A DNA stretch of 64,000 nucleotides from Vigna angularis (lineage: Eukaryota; Streptophyta; Magnoliopsida; Fabales; Fabaceae): positions 1,054,001 through 1,118,000 of the forward strand of contig NC_068974.1 in the NCBI RefSeq assembly GCF_016808095.1. Reading direction: 5' to 3'. The notes beneath the pieces are model-generated. The model was not told where the DNA came from and ran no database searches. It was given only the letters and a program-made list of their open reading frames with translations. The position numbers and the translations under genes were made by a program. Positions 38,924 to 48,546 of this stretch are shown here, one piece after another (within the stretch, counting starts at the first letter, position 1; every line of letters begins with the position of its first letter).

Positions 38924-39169
38924 TGTTAACTGAGCATAGTTACTCACCCTATTAGTATTGTGGAACTTAATTTAGTCTCACATCACTTGATACTATAAGA
39001 TGTTGTTCTCTATTTAGCTATATAAGTAACCCTCTATAAAGCTTGAGAGACAAATCAAAATAAATATACTTCCTAGTTTAGTCTTGGACGTAAGCATTTA
39101 CGCTGAACCATGTTAAATTATTGTCTCCTTTATTTCTCTCTTTCCTCTTTTATTGTCTTGTTTCTAACA
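38924..39169 (+). mobile_element. 5' LTR of a Ty1/copia element
   Basis: The segment begins TGTTAA and ends CTAACA, giving TG...CA ends with a short inverted repeat. Inside are a TATA-type 'agctatataagtaacc' and a downstream 'ggacgtaagcatttacgctg' block, which resembles the R-U5 of many plant copia LTRs. Immediately after it, 'atgatatcaagagcc' (39171-39185) resembles the usual initiator-Met tRNA primer site TGGTATCAGAGC. No matching 3' LTR was noticed in the window. Confidence 0.72.
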
Positions 39170-39329
39170 AATGATATCAAGAGCCAATTTCTTAATATGC
39201 TCTGTGGTTGCAGCTTTGTCTGATCTTCCACATTAGAAAAGGTTGATTTTTCTTTTTTCTTGGGAAGCATGGTTTAGAGAAGTCATGGGAGCTTTTTTCA
39301 AAAACAACAGGAGCAATGGAAATGGAAGA

Positions 39330-39880
39330 AGGGAAGGTGAAGATTGGGTAATTCAATGGCAGTGACTTCGGGTTCTAGAAGATGCAGACATATGACTACC
39401 TTTACAAAAAGAAGTTGTATCTAGCTTTAAGAGGGGAGAAGTTAGATGACATGGAGCAGTCAAATTGGGAGTTGTTATATCGACAAACCCTTGGTGTGAT
39501 TCGGCTGACATTAGCCAAGAATGTTGTGTTCAACATCATGAACGAGAAAACAACTGCAGATTTGATGCACGCGTTGTCAAATATGTATGAGAAGGCCTTT
39601 GCAACTAATAAAGTGTATTTGATTCACAGACTTATCAACCTCAAAATGGGTGAAGGTAACTCGGTTACTCATCAGTACAAATAACTTTTAAGGATGAGTT
39701 GAAAGCATTAATATTATTATCATCTCTTTTGGAAAGTTGGGATGCAGCTGTTACTGCAATTAGTAATTCTGCAAAAAACAAGGCCAACAACCCTTGTTTT
39801 CTTAGCAGTGCATTTGAATCTCTTGGGTTTGGAGGATGAGGATGTCATGGTAGTGATGATTGGTGCAGAGAAAGGTAGGA
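39330..39880 (+). pseudogene. copia gag remnant following the 5' LTR
   Basis: The segment carries the copia gag N-terminal pattern 'FNGSDFGFWKMQTYD' type near 39352; the stretch from Met 39382 is open to 39684 (100 aa). Landmarks 'KKLYLALRGEKLDDM', 'TTADLMHALSNMYEK' and 'LINLKMGEGNSVTHQ' fit the UBN2/Retrotran_gag_2 family. A stop follows at 39682; related sequence ('DELKALILLLSSLLESWDA' type) continues in another frame to about 39870. It then meets the minus-strand element abruptly. Only gag is left of this element. Confidence 0.82.
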
Positions 39881-39889
39881 ATGTGCATA

Positions 39890-40086
39890 ATCAATTAACC
39901 AAATGATGTAATCGATTACAACGAGAAGAATAAATACAATTGAGTGTATAAGGTGTATTAATCGATTAGATAAGTGGTCTAATCGATTAAAATAGAGAAC
40001 AACTTTGTAAATTATTATGAATGATCTTAGTAGTATTAATCGATTACAAAATTAGTTAATATAAGTAGAGCAATGTAATTTCTACT
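39890..40086 (-). mobile_element. LTR-like tail with four TAATCGATTA palindromes
   Basis: It directly follows the RNase H end on the minus strand, where a 3' LTR should begin. The decamer TAATCGATTA occurs at 39909-39918, 39959-39968, 39980-39989 and 40037-40046. Only the beginning of the LTR seems preserved before the plus-strand gag fragment. Confidence 0.5.
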
Positions 40087-41345
40087 TTATTCGGATGAAC
40101 ATGCAACATCTAATATGCCTAATTCATTTCTAATAGTGTAGACTTTATCCTTAGGAAGTGGTTTAGTAATGATATCTGCTAATTGGTGAATGATATCAAT
40201 GTATTCAATTTTACACTCTCTTTTTGAAAAATGATCCTTTATGAAGTGGTGCATGATCTCTATATGCTTAGTCTTGGAGTGAAGAATAGGATTTCTAGTT
40301 AGGTTTATAGCACTAGTGTTGTCACACATAAGAGGTATTTGATCTAGGTAGACACCATAGTCTTCCAATTGGAATTTTATCAATATTGATTGAGCACAAC
40401 AACTACCAGTTGCAATGTACTCAACTTCTTTAGTGGACAATGCTACACAAGCTTGTTTCTTTGAGTGTCATGAGACTAAGGAACAACCTAGTAAGTGACA
40501 TGTGCCGCTAATATGAATCACTATACCCCAAAATATAAATCATTATACCTCACAAGTGATATATTTGCACTCCTTGGATACCATAAACCCAGTGTTTTAG
40601 TTGCTTTTAGATACTTCATTATCTTTTTTACAACAGTAACGTGTGACTCTTTTGGACATGATTGAAATCTTGCACAAACACATACACTATGCATTATATT
40701 CGGACGATTGACAGTTAGATAAAGTAGCAAGCCAATCATACCTCTATACATTGTTTGGTCTAACCCTTATACCAGCCTTATCTTTATCTAAATAGCCATT
40801 TGTAGCCATGGGAGTTGAGGATTCTTTATTGTTGTCCATCTTGAACTTCTTTACTCAGTGCAATATTTTGATTGATGGATGAAAATGCACGTTATTCTCT
40901 GTTTCACTTGTAGCCTAAGAAAGAAGTTAAGTTTTCCTATCAAGGACATTTCAAACACTTCCTCTTTGAAAGTTACCATTTAGTAGGAATTCGCTTAACC
41001 TTTCATACCATGATCTAGGTGCTTACTTTAACTCGTATAGAGCTTTCTCTAGCTTGAAGATGCGATTAGGAAATTCAAATTCTTGGAATCCAGGAGGTTG
41101 TTCTGCATATGCCTCTTCTTTAATAAATGCATTCAAGAAGACACTTTTCACATCAATTTGAAACAACTTGAAGTTCAACATTGATGAAATGGCTAGAAGA
41201 ATTATGATTGCTTATAGTCTAGCTACTTGTGCATAAGTTTCATCATAGTTAATTCTCTAGTCTTGGTTATATTCTTTTGAAACCAGTATTGCCTTATTCT
41301 TTATAATAGCACAAGAATTATCCATTTTTGCTTCTAAACACCCAT
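40087..41345 (-). pseudogene. copia RT and RNase H remnant (minus strand)
   Basis: RNase H open parts are 40440-40087 (words 'EVEYIATGSCCAQS', 'CDNTSAINLTRNPILHSKTK', 'LADIITKPLPKDK') and 40751-40521 ('MYRGMIGLLLYL', 'LGLWYPRSANISL'). Upstream RT pieces such as 'FQLMQFDVKSVFLNAFIKEE' and 'EQPPGFQEFEFPN' are visible to about 41240. Near 40972 the sequence jumps from a point before the catalytic box to one after it ('EMSLIGKLNFFL'), so the YVDD segment is missing. Multiple stops. Confidence 0.85.
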
Positions 41346-41744
41346 TTTGTTCCAATTACTTGATGAACATGATTTCTTAGTACAAGCTCCCAAACATTGT
41401 TCCTCTTGAACTGATTTAATTCATCTTGCATAGCTAGGTACTAATTCTCATCTTTTAAAGCTTTATTTACTGACTTTGGTTCCACTTGTGACACAAAGGC
41501 AACATTCATGCAAAACTAATTCAGTTGTTTCCTTGTAGATACCCCTCTAGATAAGTCTCCTATCACATTTTCCACTAACATATCTTTCGGTATTATCCAG
41601 TCTTTGGGCAAATTGCTTGAGCAGGTATTTTTAGCATCATTTGGTTTATATTCTACCTAAGCACCTTCCAATTCTTTTGTTCAATCTACACTTATTTCAT
41701 GTAAATCTATATTATTTCTTGGAGAAGATGTATTAGTTATGCTA

Positions 41745-42625
41745 TCAATAAATTTCATCAAAATCAACATGTAAAAATTCTTCTACAATTAATGTACGTT
41801 TATTATAGATTTTGTAAGTTTTTCTAGTTAGTGAGTAGCCAAGAAATATACCTTCATCAACCTTAGAATCAAATTTTCCAAGATTACTTTTGCCTTTGTT
41901 TAACACAAAGCATTTGCAACCAAAAATTCTTAAATGAGATATGTTAGGTTTTCTACCTTTGAATAGCTCATAGGGTATAAGTTTCAAAATAAGTCTTATA
42001 AGAGTTCTATTTAGCATATACCATGCAGTACTTATTGCATCAGCCCAAAAATATTTGGGTAGTGAATTCTCATTCAACATGGTCCTTGCTAACTCTTTCA
42101 ATGATTTTTTTTTCCTTTCTACAACACCATTTTGTTGTGATATTCTAGGAGTTAAAAAGTTATGAGAAATGTCATAGTTTTTACAAAATATTTTAAAGTT
42201 TTATTTTGGAACTCACTCCATGATCACTCCTACTTAACTTGATTTTTAAGTCTTTTTCATTTTGAATAACAATTGCAAACTTCTTAAAAACCTTTAGGGT
42301 ATCATGTTTAGATGAAATAAAGAAAGTCCAAGTGAATCTAGAGAAATTATCAACAAGTACTAATGCATAGTAATTTCCTCCTATACTTCTTTTCTAGATG
42401 GGCCAAACAAATCCATATGTATTAATTCCAGAGCCTTTGTGGTGGACATATATTGTTTTGACTTAAATAATGTTTTTACTTAGTTTCCTTTTTGGCATGC
42501 ATCACAAAGTCTATATTGTTCATACTTAATTTCAGGTAATCCTTTAAAAAGATTCTTAGAGACTAGTTTATTTAAGTGTGACATGAATATTAATCTCTTA
42601 TGCCACAATCATGGTTCAACATTTT
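41745..42625 (-). pseudogene. copia integrase remnant (minus strand)
   Basis: The pre-integrase zinc region ('WHKRLIFMSHLNKL', 'CDACQKGN') lies near 42600-42480, and the start of the integrase core ('ELIHMDLFGPSRK') near 42420. The later part is open at 42101-41745 (118 aa: 'ARTMLNENSLPKYFWADAI', 'YELFKGRKPNISHLRIFG', 'IFLGYSLTRKTYKIYN'). Stops and frameshifts interrupt the centre. In an active element integrase inserts the cDNA into chromosomes. Confidence 0.85.
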
Positions 42626-42631
42626 TAGCAA

Positions 42632-44036
42632 GTGATAACGGTTGATTTTACACATTTTTGTGTGCATATTTTGTGAATAAATCAACTCCTTCATAGCTTT
42701 TACCTTGTTTTATCCTCAAGTTTAGTGTGTTTTCTAGTTTTCTTGTGTTTTAGTTAGTATATATTTGTTTTTACCTCTAATATCTTTGTTTGAGTGTGTG
42801 AAATAAATGAATAGGAAGCAATTCTAGTGGAGGAAAACAAGCAAGAACTCAAGGGAGCATGTTTTGGGACAATAAAAGATCAATTAGAAGCAAATACCCA
42901 TGTTGGACAACTTTAGAATCGCACAAGAACTTGAATTTTAGAATGCTGTCAAAATTGTTGCCACTGGGCTACCGTTGGGCTGCGGTTGAGCGCTCTGCTC
43001 TCTGGAATCCTGCCGCTGGGCTACCGCTTGAGTGGTGACAATGCTAATTTGTCAAATTGGGTTATTTAAATATGAGTCTCTTGATCTTTTGGGAATTATT
43101 CTCCGCCTACACTTCATTCTTCACCTAGAGAGATTGGGAGAGGCCCTTGGAGGCTGTTTGGGGTGTTGGGAAGCTCTCTCACTCCTCCTTGGGTCTTCAA
43201 GCTTCATCAATGGTGATTTTGCTCCTTTTGGGTTGAGGAAGAAGATGTGTCACGAATTGGAGATGGAACTGCGAATTGGAGGTGCAAATGGAGCATGGAG
43301 TAGCTGCCAAGAACCTTGGGAAAGGTTGTGCATTTTCTCTTTGGTTCCAATTTCTTCCCTATCTCTTCAATTTTGTAGAACCCTATGTTCTCCACCAATG
43401 AGGGCTTTTCCTATTTGTTGAGATTAGTTGTAAAACATGGAATTCTTATGTATTTTGTGATGTTAATGATATATGATTTTCCAATTCATGTTAGTATTCA
43501 ATTTCTATGCTTAATGCTTGCTTAGGATTGATCGCCCATGCATGAATTGTGGTTCTTGATGTATTGAGAAATATGATTTGAACCTAAAATTAAAATTGAA
43601 TACCTATTGGATGGAATTGAGATGTTTGTGAATGCATGAGAATGAAATGGATGAATTCTAGTCTTGACAAATTGTAAATACACTATGTTAAATTCCTTGC
43701 ACACCAACTGTTTGATAAAATACCAAAAAGAGTTTATTGTGTTGTTTTGTGCACTTTGATGTCTAATTGAGTTATGAAAGGAAGAATTATCATATGTTGC
43801 ACAAGTCCCTTGGGAGAGAACGACATTTATCACTTGCTACGTTGCGATTGGTGCACTTGTCGTTGGTTTTGCAGGCAACAGGAAGCAAGCATACAATAAA
43901 ATCAAAAGATTTGTTTTCAAAGTTAACCATGTAAATGTTTTGATACTATTTGACAATGAAAACAAACTTATCAGAGGATGCACAACATATTAAGTAGTGG
44001 TTTACTTCAAAGGTAACTTTTAAGCCTTTATCACTG
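42632..44036 (+). mobile_element. Family X repeat, left member of the inverted pair
   Basis: It begins TGATAACGGTTGATTTTAC right at the interruption of the copia coding sequence. A GC-rich block at about 42955-43060 ('ctgggctaccg' repeated, 'gagcgctctgctctctgga') and a 'cttgggagagaacgac ... gtgcacttgtcg' block near 43808-43863 occur in the same order as in the right member read on minus. The open frame 43032-43421 has no recognisable domain. The right-hand end is unclear: a TTATCA lies at about 44027-44032. Confidence 0.6.
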
Positions 44037-45356
44037 TTAAGGAAATTTCGGCAAGTGTACTTAATTGTTCAAGTAATAAAATCGGTAAGACCGGATATCG
44101 TTTCCCAAGAGACTCGTGTCACCAAACAATCGTATGATTTCTAACTACTTTAAACTAAAGAATGATTCCATAATTTGGGTTTTTATGCAATTAAAGTAAC
44201 GATGAAACGTAAATAGTAAAAGCGATCTTTGATAACTCAAACACTTGGAAACAAATAAGATTAGAAGTGATATGAATTGATATTGTTGGGGTATGATTTC
44301 ACCTACTTCACTCTAATGCATGCAAATTTACACCTTCTTCATTTACTTACTAATGTCAATCTTCTAAATTACTCAAACTCAATCCCTTGGTAAAGAGAGC
44401 CTAGAATTCCTTATTAAGCTTCAATTCCTTGGAAAACCTAACAAGTTAATCCGCTTTAAGACTTGAGACCTAAGACAACCAAAAGTTCAAGTTATATCCC
44501 TAGATACAATTCCCTTTGGGTAATTTGTTCCAGTTCTAGGTTCACACAATATTTCCCAACATCAAGCAAACCCTAAAATCATGCCTTGGATAGCAATGTC
44601 ACAACAAGCTTTAAGAGAAGGAACAAAATACTAGTAATCATGACAGAAGCATCAAATACATTCAAATCAGTAGCAATACATAAGAGTTTGGTGGTTGCAT
44701 CAATACCCCAACAACAATGAAACTAGCTCTCCATGAATGGAGAGCTTGAGCTTACAACAAGGATGGAAATGGAAGAACAAAGAAGACCCAAGGAAGAAGA
44801 TGGACTGTTCCCACAGCTCCTAACTCACCTCCAAGTGCTCCAAATGAAAGAAAATGCGTCTGGGTAAAAAAAGATACAAAGCCCTTCGAGTTTCAGCCCT
44901 AAATAGACCAAATTTGCCACATCAGCATCGCCACCGCTCAGCTGCACCCCAGTGGCACCATTCCAGTAACAGACCGCTCAGCTGCACCCCAACGGCAGCA
45001 GTCCAGAGAGCAGGCGCTCAGCTGCACTCCAGTTGCACCCCAACGGCAGCAAGTCGAGATGAATGGGGCTCAGTTGCACGCCAGTTGCACCCCAACCACA
45101 ACACTTATGTTCAATGTTCTTCTTTTCACACTTCTTCTTGCTTCTATGGTTCTTTGATTCTTTGGATTGGCGCGTAAGCTTCATGTGGGTGATCTCCAAG
45201 TAAAAAGTGGGGATTAGTGATGAAATTAAATCAATACAACTCAAGATGTAACTACTTAGAAACACAATAAAATGAGGCATAAAGAAGGTGGAAAACTAAG
45301 AAAGAGTTGATTTTGTTTACTTATTCATAAAAGAAATATAGGTAAAATTCAACATT
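44037..45356 (-). mobile_element. Family X repeat, right member of the inverted pair
   Basis: Read on minus it begins TGATAATGTTGAATTTTACC (45356 leftward), almost the same as the left member's start. It contains a related GC-rich block (about 45055-44885, 'gctgagcg' repeated, 'ctgctctctgga'), a palindrome of 10-bp arms AGCTCTCCAT/ATGGAGAGCT at 44725-44746, and the 'cttgggaaacgatatccgg ... gtacacttgccg' block (about 44112-44058). It ends near CTTAACA. Open frames at 44854-45177 on plus and 44978-45280 on minus come from the repeated GC-rich words and look spurious. Confidence 0.62.
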
Positions 45357-45800
45357 ATCAATCACATAGTTGGATGATATTTAACAGATTGTGCTTTAGG
45401 CCTTCCATTAACAACACATTTTCAATTTCAAAATTTGATGGAGTTCTTACCTTTCCAGTACCTAGGATTTCACCTTTGTTATTGTCACCGTATGTAACAT
45501 GTCCACTGATTTTGTAAGATATTTTCCTGAATTTGCTTGCATCTCCATCCATTTGCCTTAAACAATCACTATCTAAGTACTACATAGACTTCTTGCCTTT
45601 CAGATTAGCCTACAACACATATTAGAGAGAAGTGGTAGGTACCTAACTAAATTTGAGTCCTTTTATGTTAGGGGAGTTCAGTGGTTCCTTAGGAACCCAT
45701 TTTAATTTTCCTTTAGGAACACTAAATTTCTTATAATAGCATGAATTTGATGCATGACCTAGTTGATTGCAGTAGAAACAAATCATACTTTTTATGCATG
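45357..45800 (-). pseudogene. copia nucleocapsid zinc knuckle and protease remnant
   Basis: A CCHC zinc knuckle reads CFYCNQLGHASNSC (C-x2-C-x4-H-x4-C) near 45775-45734. It is followed by 'KGKLKWVPKEPL' and then the protease start, where the usual DSGCSRHM active-site box appears as DSDCLRQM. 'SGHVTYGDNNKGEILGTGKV' and 'GLKHNLLNIIQLCD' follow. Coding sequence stops exactly where the inverted-pair insert begins. About 50 residues expected before the pre-integrase region are missing on the other side. Non-functional. Confidence 0.85.
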
Positions 45801-45845
45801 GCCTAGTTAATTGTTTATAAGGGGAGCTAATTTGAGTAGGAAAAT

Positions 45846-46640
45846 ATTTTTGATGATGCTCAAAATATGTTAAATTGTTTTTGATGATCTTTCAATGTTT
45901 TGGATGAAATTAACTAATTGGTGAATATGTTAAAATACATGTATTGTAGAAATAGGTTCTTAACTAATTATTAAATCTTTTGATATGCAAGTTAAGAGAA
46001 GCCAATTCTTTGTTTCAATCAATTAGGTTACATACATGATCGATTAAAACTATAATAGACATGTTTTTATATATAAATGGGTCTGGTTTCTTTTCCAAAG
46101 TACAAAATACATTGTTAGAACATTCATTTGTGGAGAAAAAACAACCTTCAAGCATTCTTGGATAAAATCTGCAAGCATACAAGCATGAGTGAAAGTAGCT
46201 AAGGAGTGACAGTTTCTAGTTTCTTGCATAAAATCTGCACTAGAGGTGTATTCGTTTCTTTACTTTTCTTTAAATTCTTATTACCCTTGTATACTTGTTT
46301 TATAGGCAAGGTTCTTAAGTAAGTGTGTGTAGCATCACCATAAGAAGTTATTCTTATTTGATTAGACATTTAGATTACATAAGAGATCTTGTAATTATGT
46401 AATCTCAACATTCTTATAGTAGATTTTCTTCTAACTTAGATTGTTTAGAAGAAGACTAGATGTAAACTCCAACCAGTATAAAATTTTGTGTGTCTTGTTT
46501 TATTTTCTTTATGTGTTATCTGTTAAAATCTTTGAAATGTTGAAAAATTCATTTTGAACCGATTTAATAATTAAAATTTTCAAAAATAGTAAAATTAGTC
46601 TTTAACCAATTCATCCTCTTCTGATCTAGGTTTATTAACA
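45846..46640 (+). mobile_element. LTR-like block, possible solo or truncated copia LTR
   Basis: It opens with 'ttttgatgatgctcaaaa', a frequent start of plant copia LTRs. It contains a TATA-like 'tatatataaatgggtctgg' near 46068 and the leader-like 'gataaaatctgcaagc', and ends near 'accaattcatcctcttctg', which resembles sequence next to copia LTR ends. Terminal boundaries and target duplication are not resolved. It could be a remnant of the same family as neighbours or an independent solo LTR. Confidence 0.42.
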
Positions 46641-46984
46641 TTAACAATTTAACAAAATAATATTTTATTAGTCACATAAAAAATATGGATAAATATTTAA
46701 TTAAACTAACTAAAAAGTAAAACTTTAAATTTAGAGGAAAAAAAACTTTAAATTATTTTTTAGTGATTAAAATAGTAAAACATGTGCCAACTATGTGATG
46801 AATTATATTATATGAATCACCAATTATTATTTTTTTAAAATTTTGATAAAAAAAACATATATGAACATTGATAATGGTTTTTATTTTATTTTTGGGTGGA
46901 TAACATATAATATTATTAGATATAAAATTAAATGAAAATTATATTGCTTTATACTTGCAAATCCTATTGGTTCTAAATTCACCC
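46641..46984. other. AT-rich spacer
   Basis: No gene or clear repeat seen. Confidence 0.6.
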
Positions 46985-47460
46985 GAAGCATCATCTGCTG
47001 ATACGAGTAGTTAATTTTTAAAAAAATAAATAAAATTGAACATTAAAAAATCATTATCCATATGTTTTCTTTTAATGACTTATAAAAAATAATTTAAATT
47101 TATTTTAATTATAATTTATGAATTAAAGAGTGTTAGGTATTTCAATATTTCATTACCGCTACGAGTCATTACCACAAATGGGATTGGTTCCCATTCGAAC
47201 GGAAGCATCGGTCATTACCGCCACGAAGCATCATCTGCTTATACGAGTAGTTAATTTTTGAAAAAATAAATAAAATTGAACATTAAAAAATCATTATCCA
47301 TATGTTTTCTTTTAATGACTTATAAAAAATAATTTAAATTTATTTTAATTATAATTTATGATTTAAAGAGTGTTAGGTATTTCAATATTTCATTACCGCC
47401 ACGAGTCATTACCGCAAATGGGATTGGTTCCCATTCGGAAGCATCGGACCGTCACGAGTC
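46985..47460. repeat. 240-bp tandem duplication
   Basis: Two adjacent copies (46985-47224 and 47225 to about 47460), each starting 'gaagcatcatctgct' and differing at few positions. They contain 'cattaccgc', 'acgagtcattacc' and 'gggattggttcccattcg'. A third, degraded partial unit follows to about 47530 ('cacgagtcattaatttt'). No coding capacity. Confidence 0.92.
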
Positions 47461-47530
47461 ATTAATTTTTTTTGACAAAAATTGACCATTTGAGAAAATT
47501 ATTATCCACTTGTTTTCTTTTATTTTTTTT

Positions 47531-48017
47531 ATGAAAAATACTTTAAAAAATATTTTTATTATAATTCTAGTTAACTAACTTTTATTAAACTACCACTATT
47601 TTATGTTTATATTGATATTTTAGTAAAATAATTGAGTCTAGCAAACTTAAAGAGAATATTTTTCTTGTAATAATTTCTAATAAAAATGGTTAGTAAGTGA
47701 AGTTTGTTATACTTACATAATTTTGTAAGTGAAGTTCTAACATCACTTAATGTTGTGGAACACTTTTTGTGTTTTTTTAGTTACATTCACATTTTGGTAA
47801 TTTAATAAATTATAATAGTGACATTTTTTTAGTATCAAAATTATGTTTTAAGAAAAAAAAATGAAACAACATATTTCTTGTGCAAAAGAGAACAAAACAA
47901 AATATTGTTGTGTTCTTTATTTTTAGTTTCTTCTTTTATTTTACTTGTTAACCTATTGATGAAATGTGAGAAGATTGTAGATGAAAATAATGATAATTAG
48001 TTAGTATAATGTGTTAG
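47531..48017. other. Upstream flank of the BIG BROTHER-like gene
   Basis: AT-rich sequence without coding features; probably holds promoter elements of the downstream gene. Confidence 0.5.
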
Positions 48018-48152
48018 TATATAATATTATTACCAGAAAATAAAAATTTAATTACATTTTTCAACTTTCTCCCAGATCAATCCCAAAGAAAATGGCTACA
48101 AAAGGAGGAGAACCACATTGCATTTCCATTTCCTACAGAGCATAGAAACCCC

Positions 48153-48185
<33 letters not shown>

Positions 48186-48546
48186 TCTCTCTCTCTCTCA
48201 CTCCTCCAACCATTCTGAATGTGAAGAAGGTAATTCAACTCTCCATCTTCTCGTGTTCTCTTTGTTTCTCCAGAAACACACACTCAATCTCACCCCACAC
48301 ACCAAACTTTTACAAGCATTTTTTTTTTCAATTTTTTTGAGTGAAATTCAGGCCAAACAAACCTTGTTTTCGGTCGGATTCGAAGGTTGTCGCTGTGATT
48401 CTCGATGTAGTTCCCTTTAAGAATTTGCTGCTGAAGGCCGTGTTTGGTGAAGTGTAATGTGCTTTTTCTTTCTGTTTTTTTTTTTGCAGTTGTTGTTGAA
48501 GGGTATAGTGTAGAGTGGGGTGTTCTATTCTTCTTGGAAGTACAAA
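48018..48546 (+). promoter_or_regulatory. Core promoter and 5' UTR of the BIG BROTHER-like gene
   Basis: TATATAA is at 48018-48024. A CT/CA-rich leader follows, including (CT)n(CA)n(CT)n at about 48151-48200. A strong polypyrimidine tract and acceptor 'ttttttgcag' ends at 48489, so a leader intron is likely. A candidate donor is 'aag|gtaatt' at 48230, but other donors are possible. The transcript start is inferred from base composition only. Confidence 0.5.
48151..48200. repeat. (CT)n-(CA)n compound microsatellite in the 5' leader
   Basis: Alternating CT, CA and CT dinucleotide blocks inside the probable 5' UTR. The chance frames on both strands here come from this repeat. Confidence 0.92.

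Larger units (their letters stand above)
39880..45800 (-). mobile_element. Dead minus-strand Ty1/copia element split by an inverted repeat pair
   Basis: Read on minus from right to left: zinc knuckle (45783-45727), protease (about 45600-45358), foreign insert (45356-42632), pre-integrase and integrase (about 42620-41745), RT (about 41345-40760), RNase H (about 40750-40087), and LTR-like sequence (about 40086-39890). All domains carry stops or frameshifts, and the segment with the YVDD catalytic box is deleted. It is closely related to the 59.3-64.0 kb element; for example both share FGCKCFVLN and GKSNLGKFDSK. Confidence 0.85.

Noticed and set aside
43032..43421. 129-codon open frame on plus within the left family X repeat.
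   Set aside because: No recognisable domain, lies in repeat sequence, and the equivalent region of the related repeat is not open. Treated as chance.
44854..45280. Overlapping 107- and 100-codon frames on opposite strands.
   Set aside because: Both are by-products of repeated GC-rich words inside the right family X repeat.
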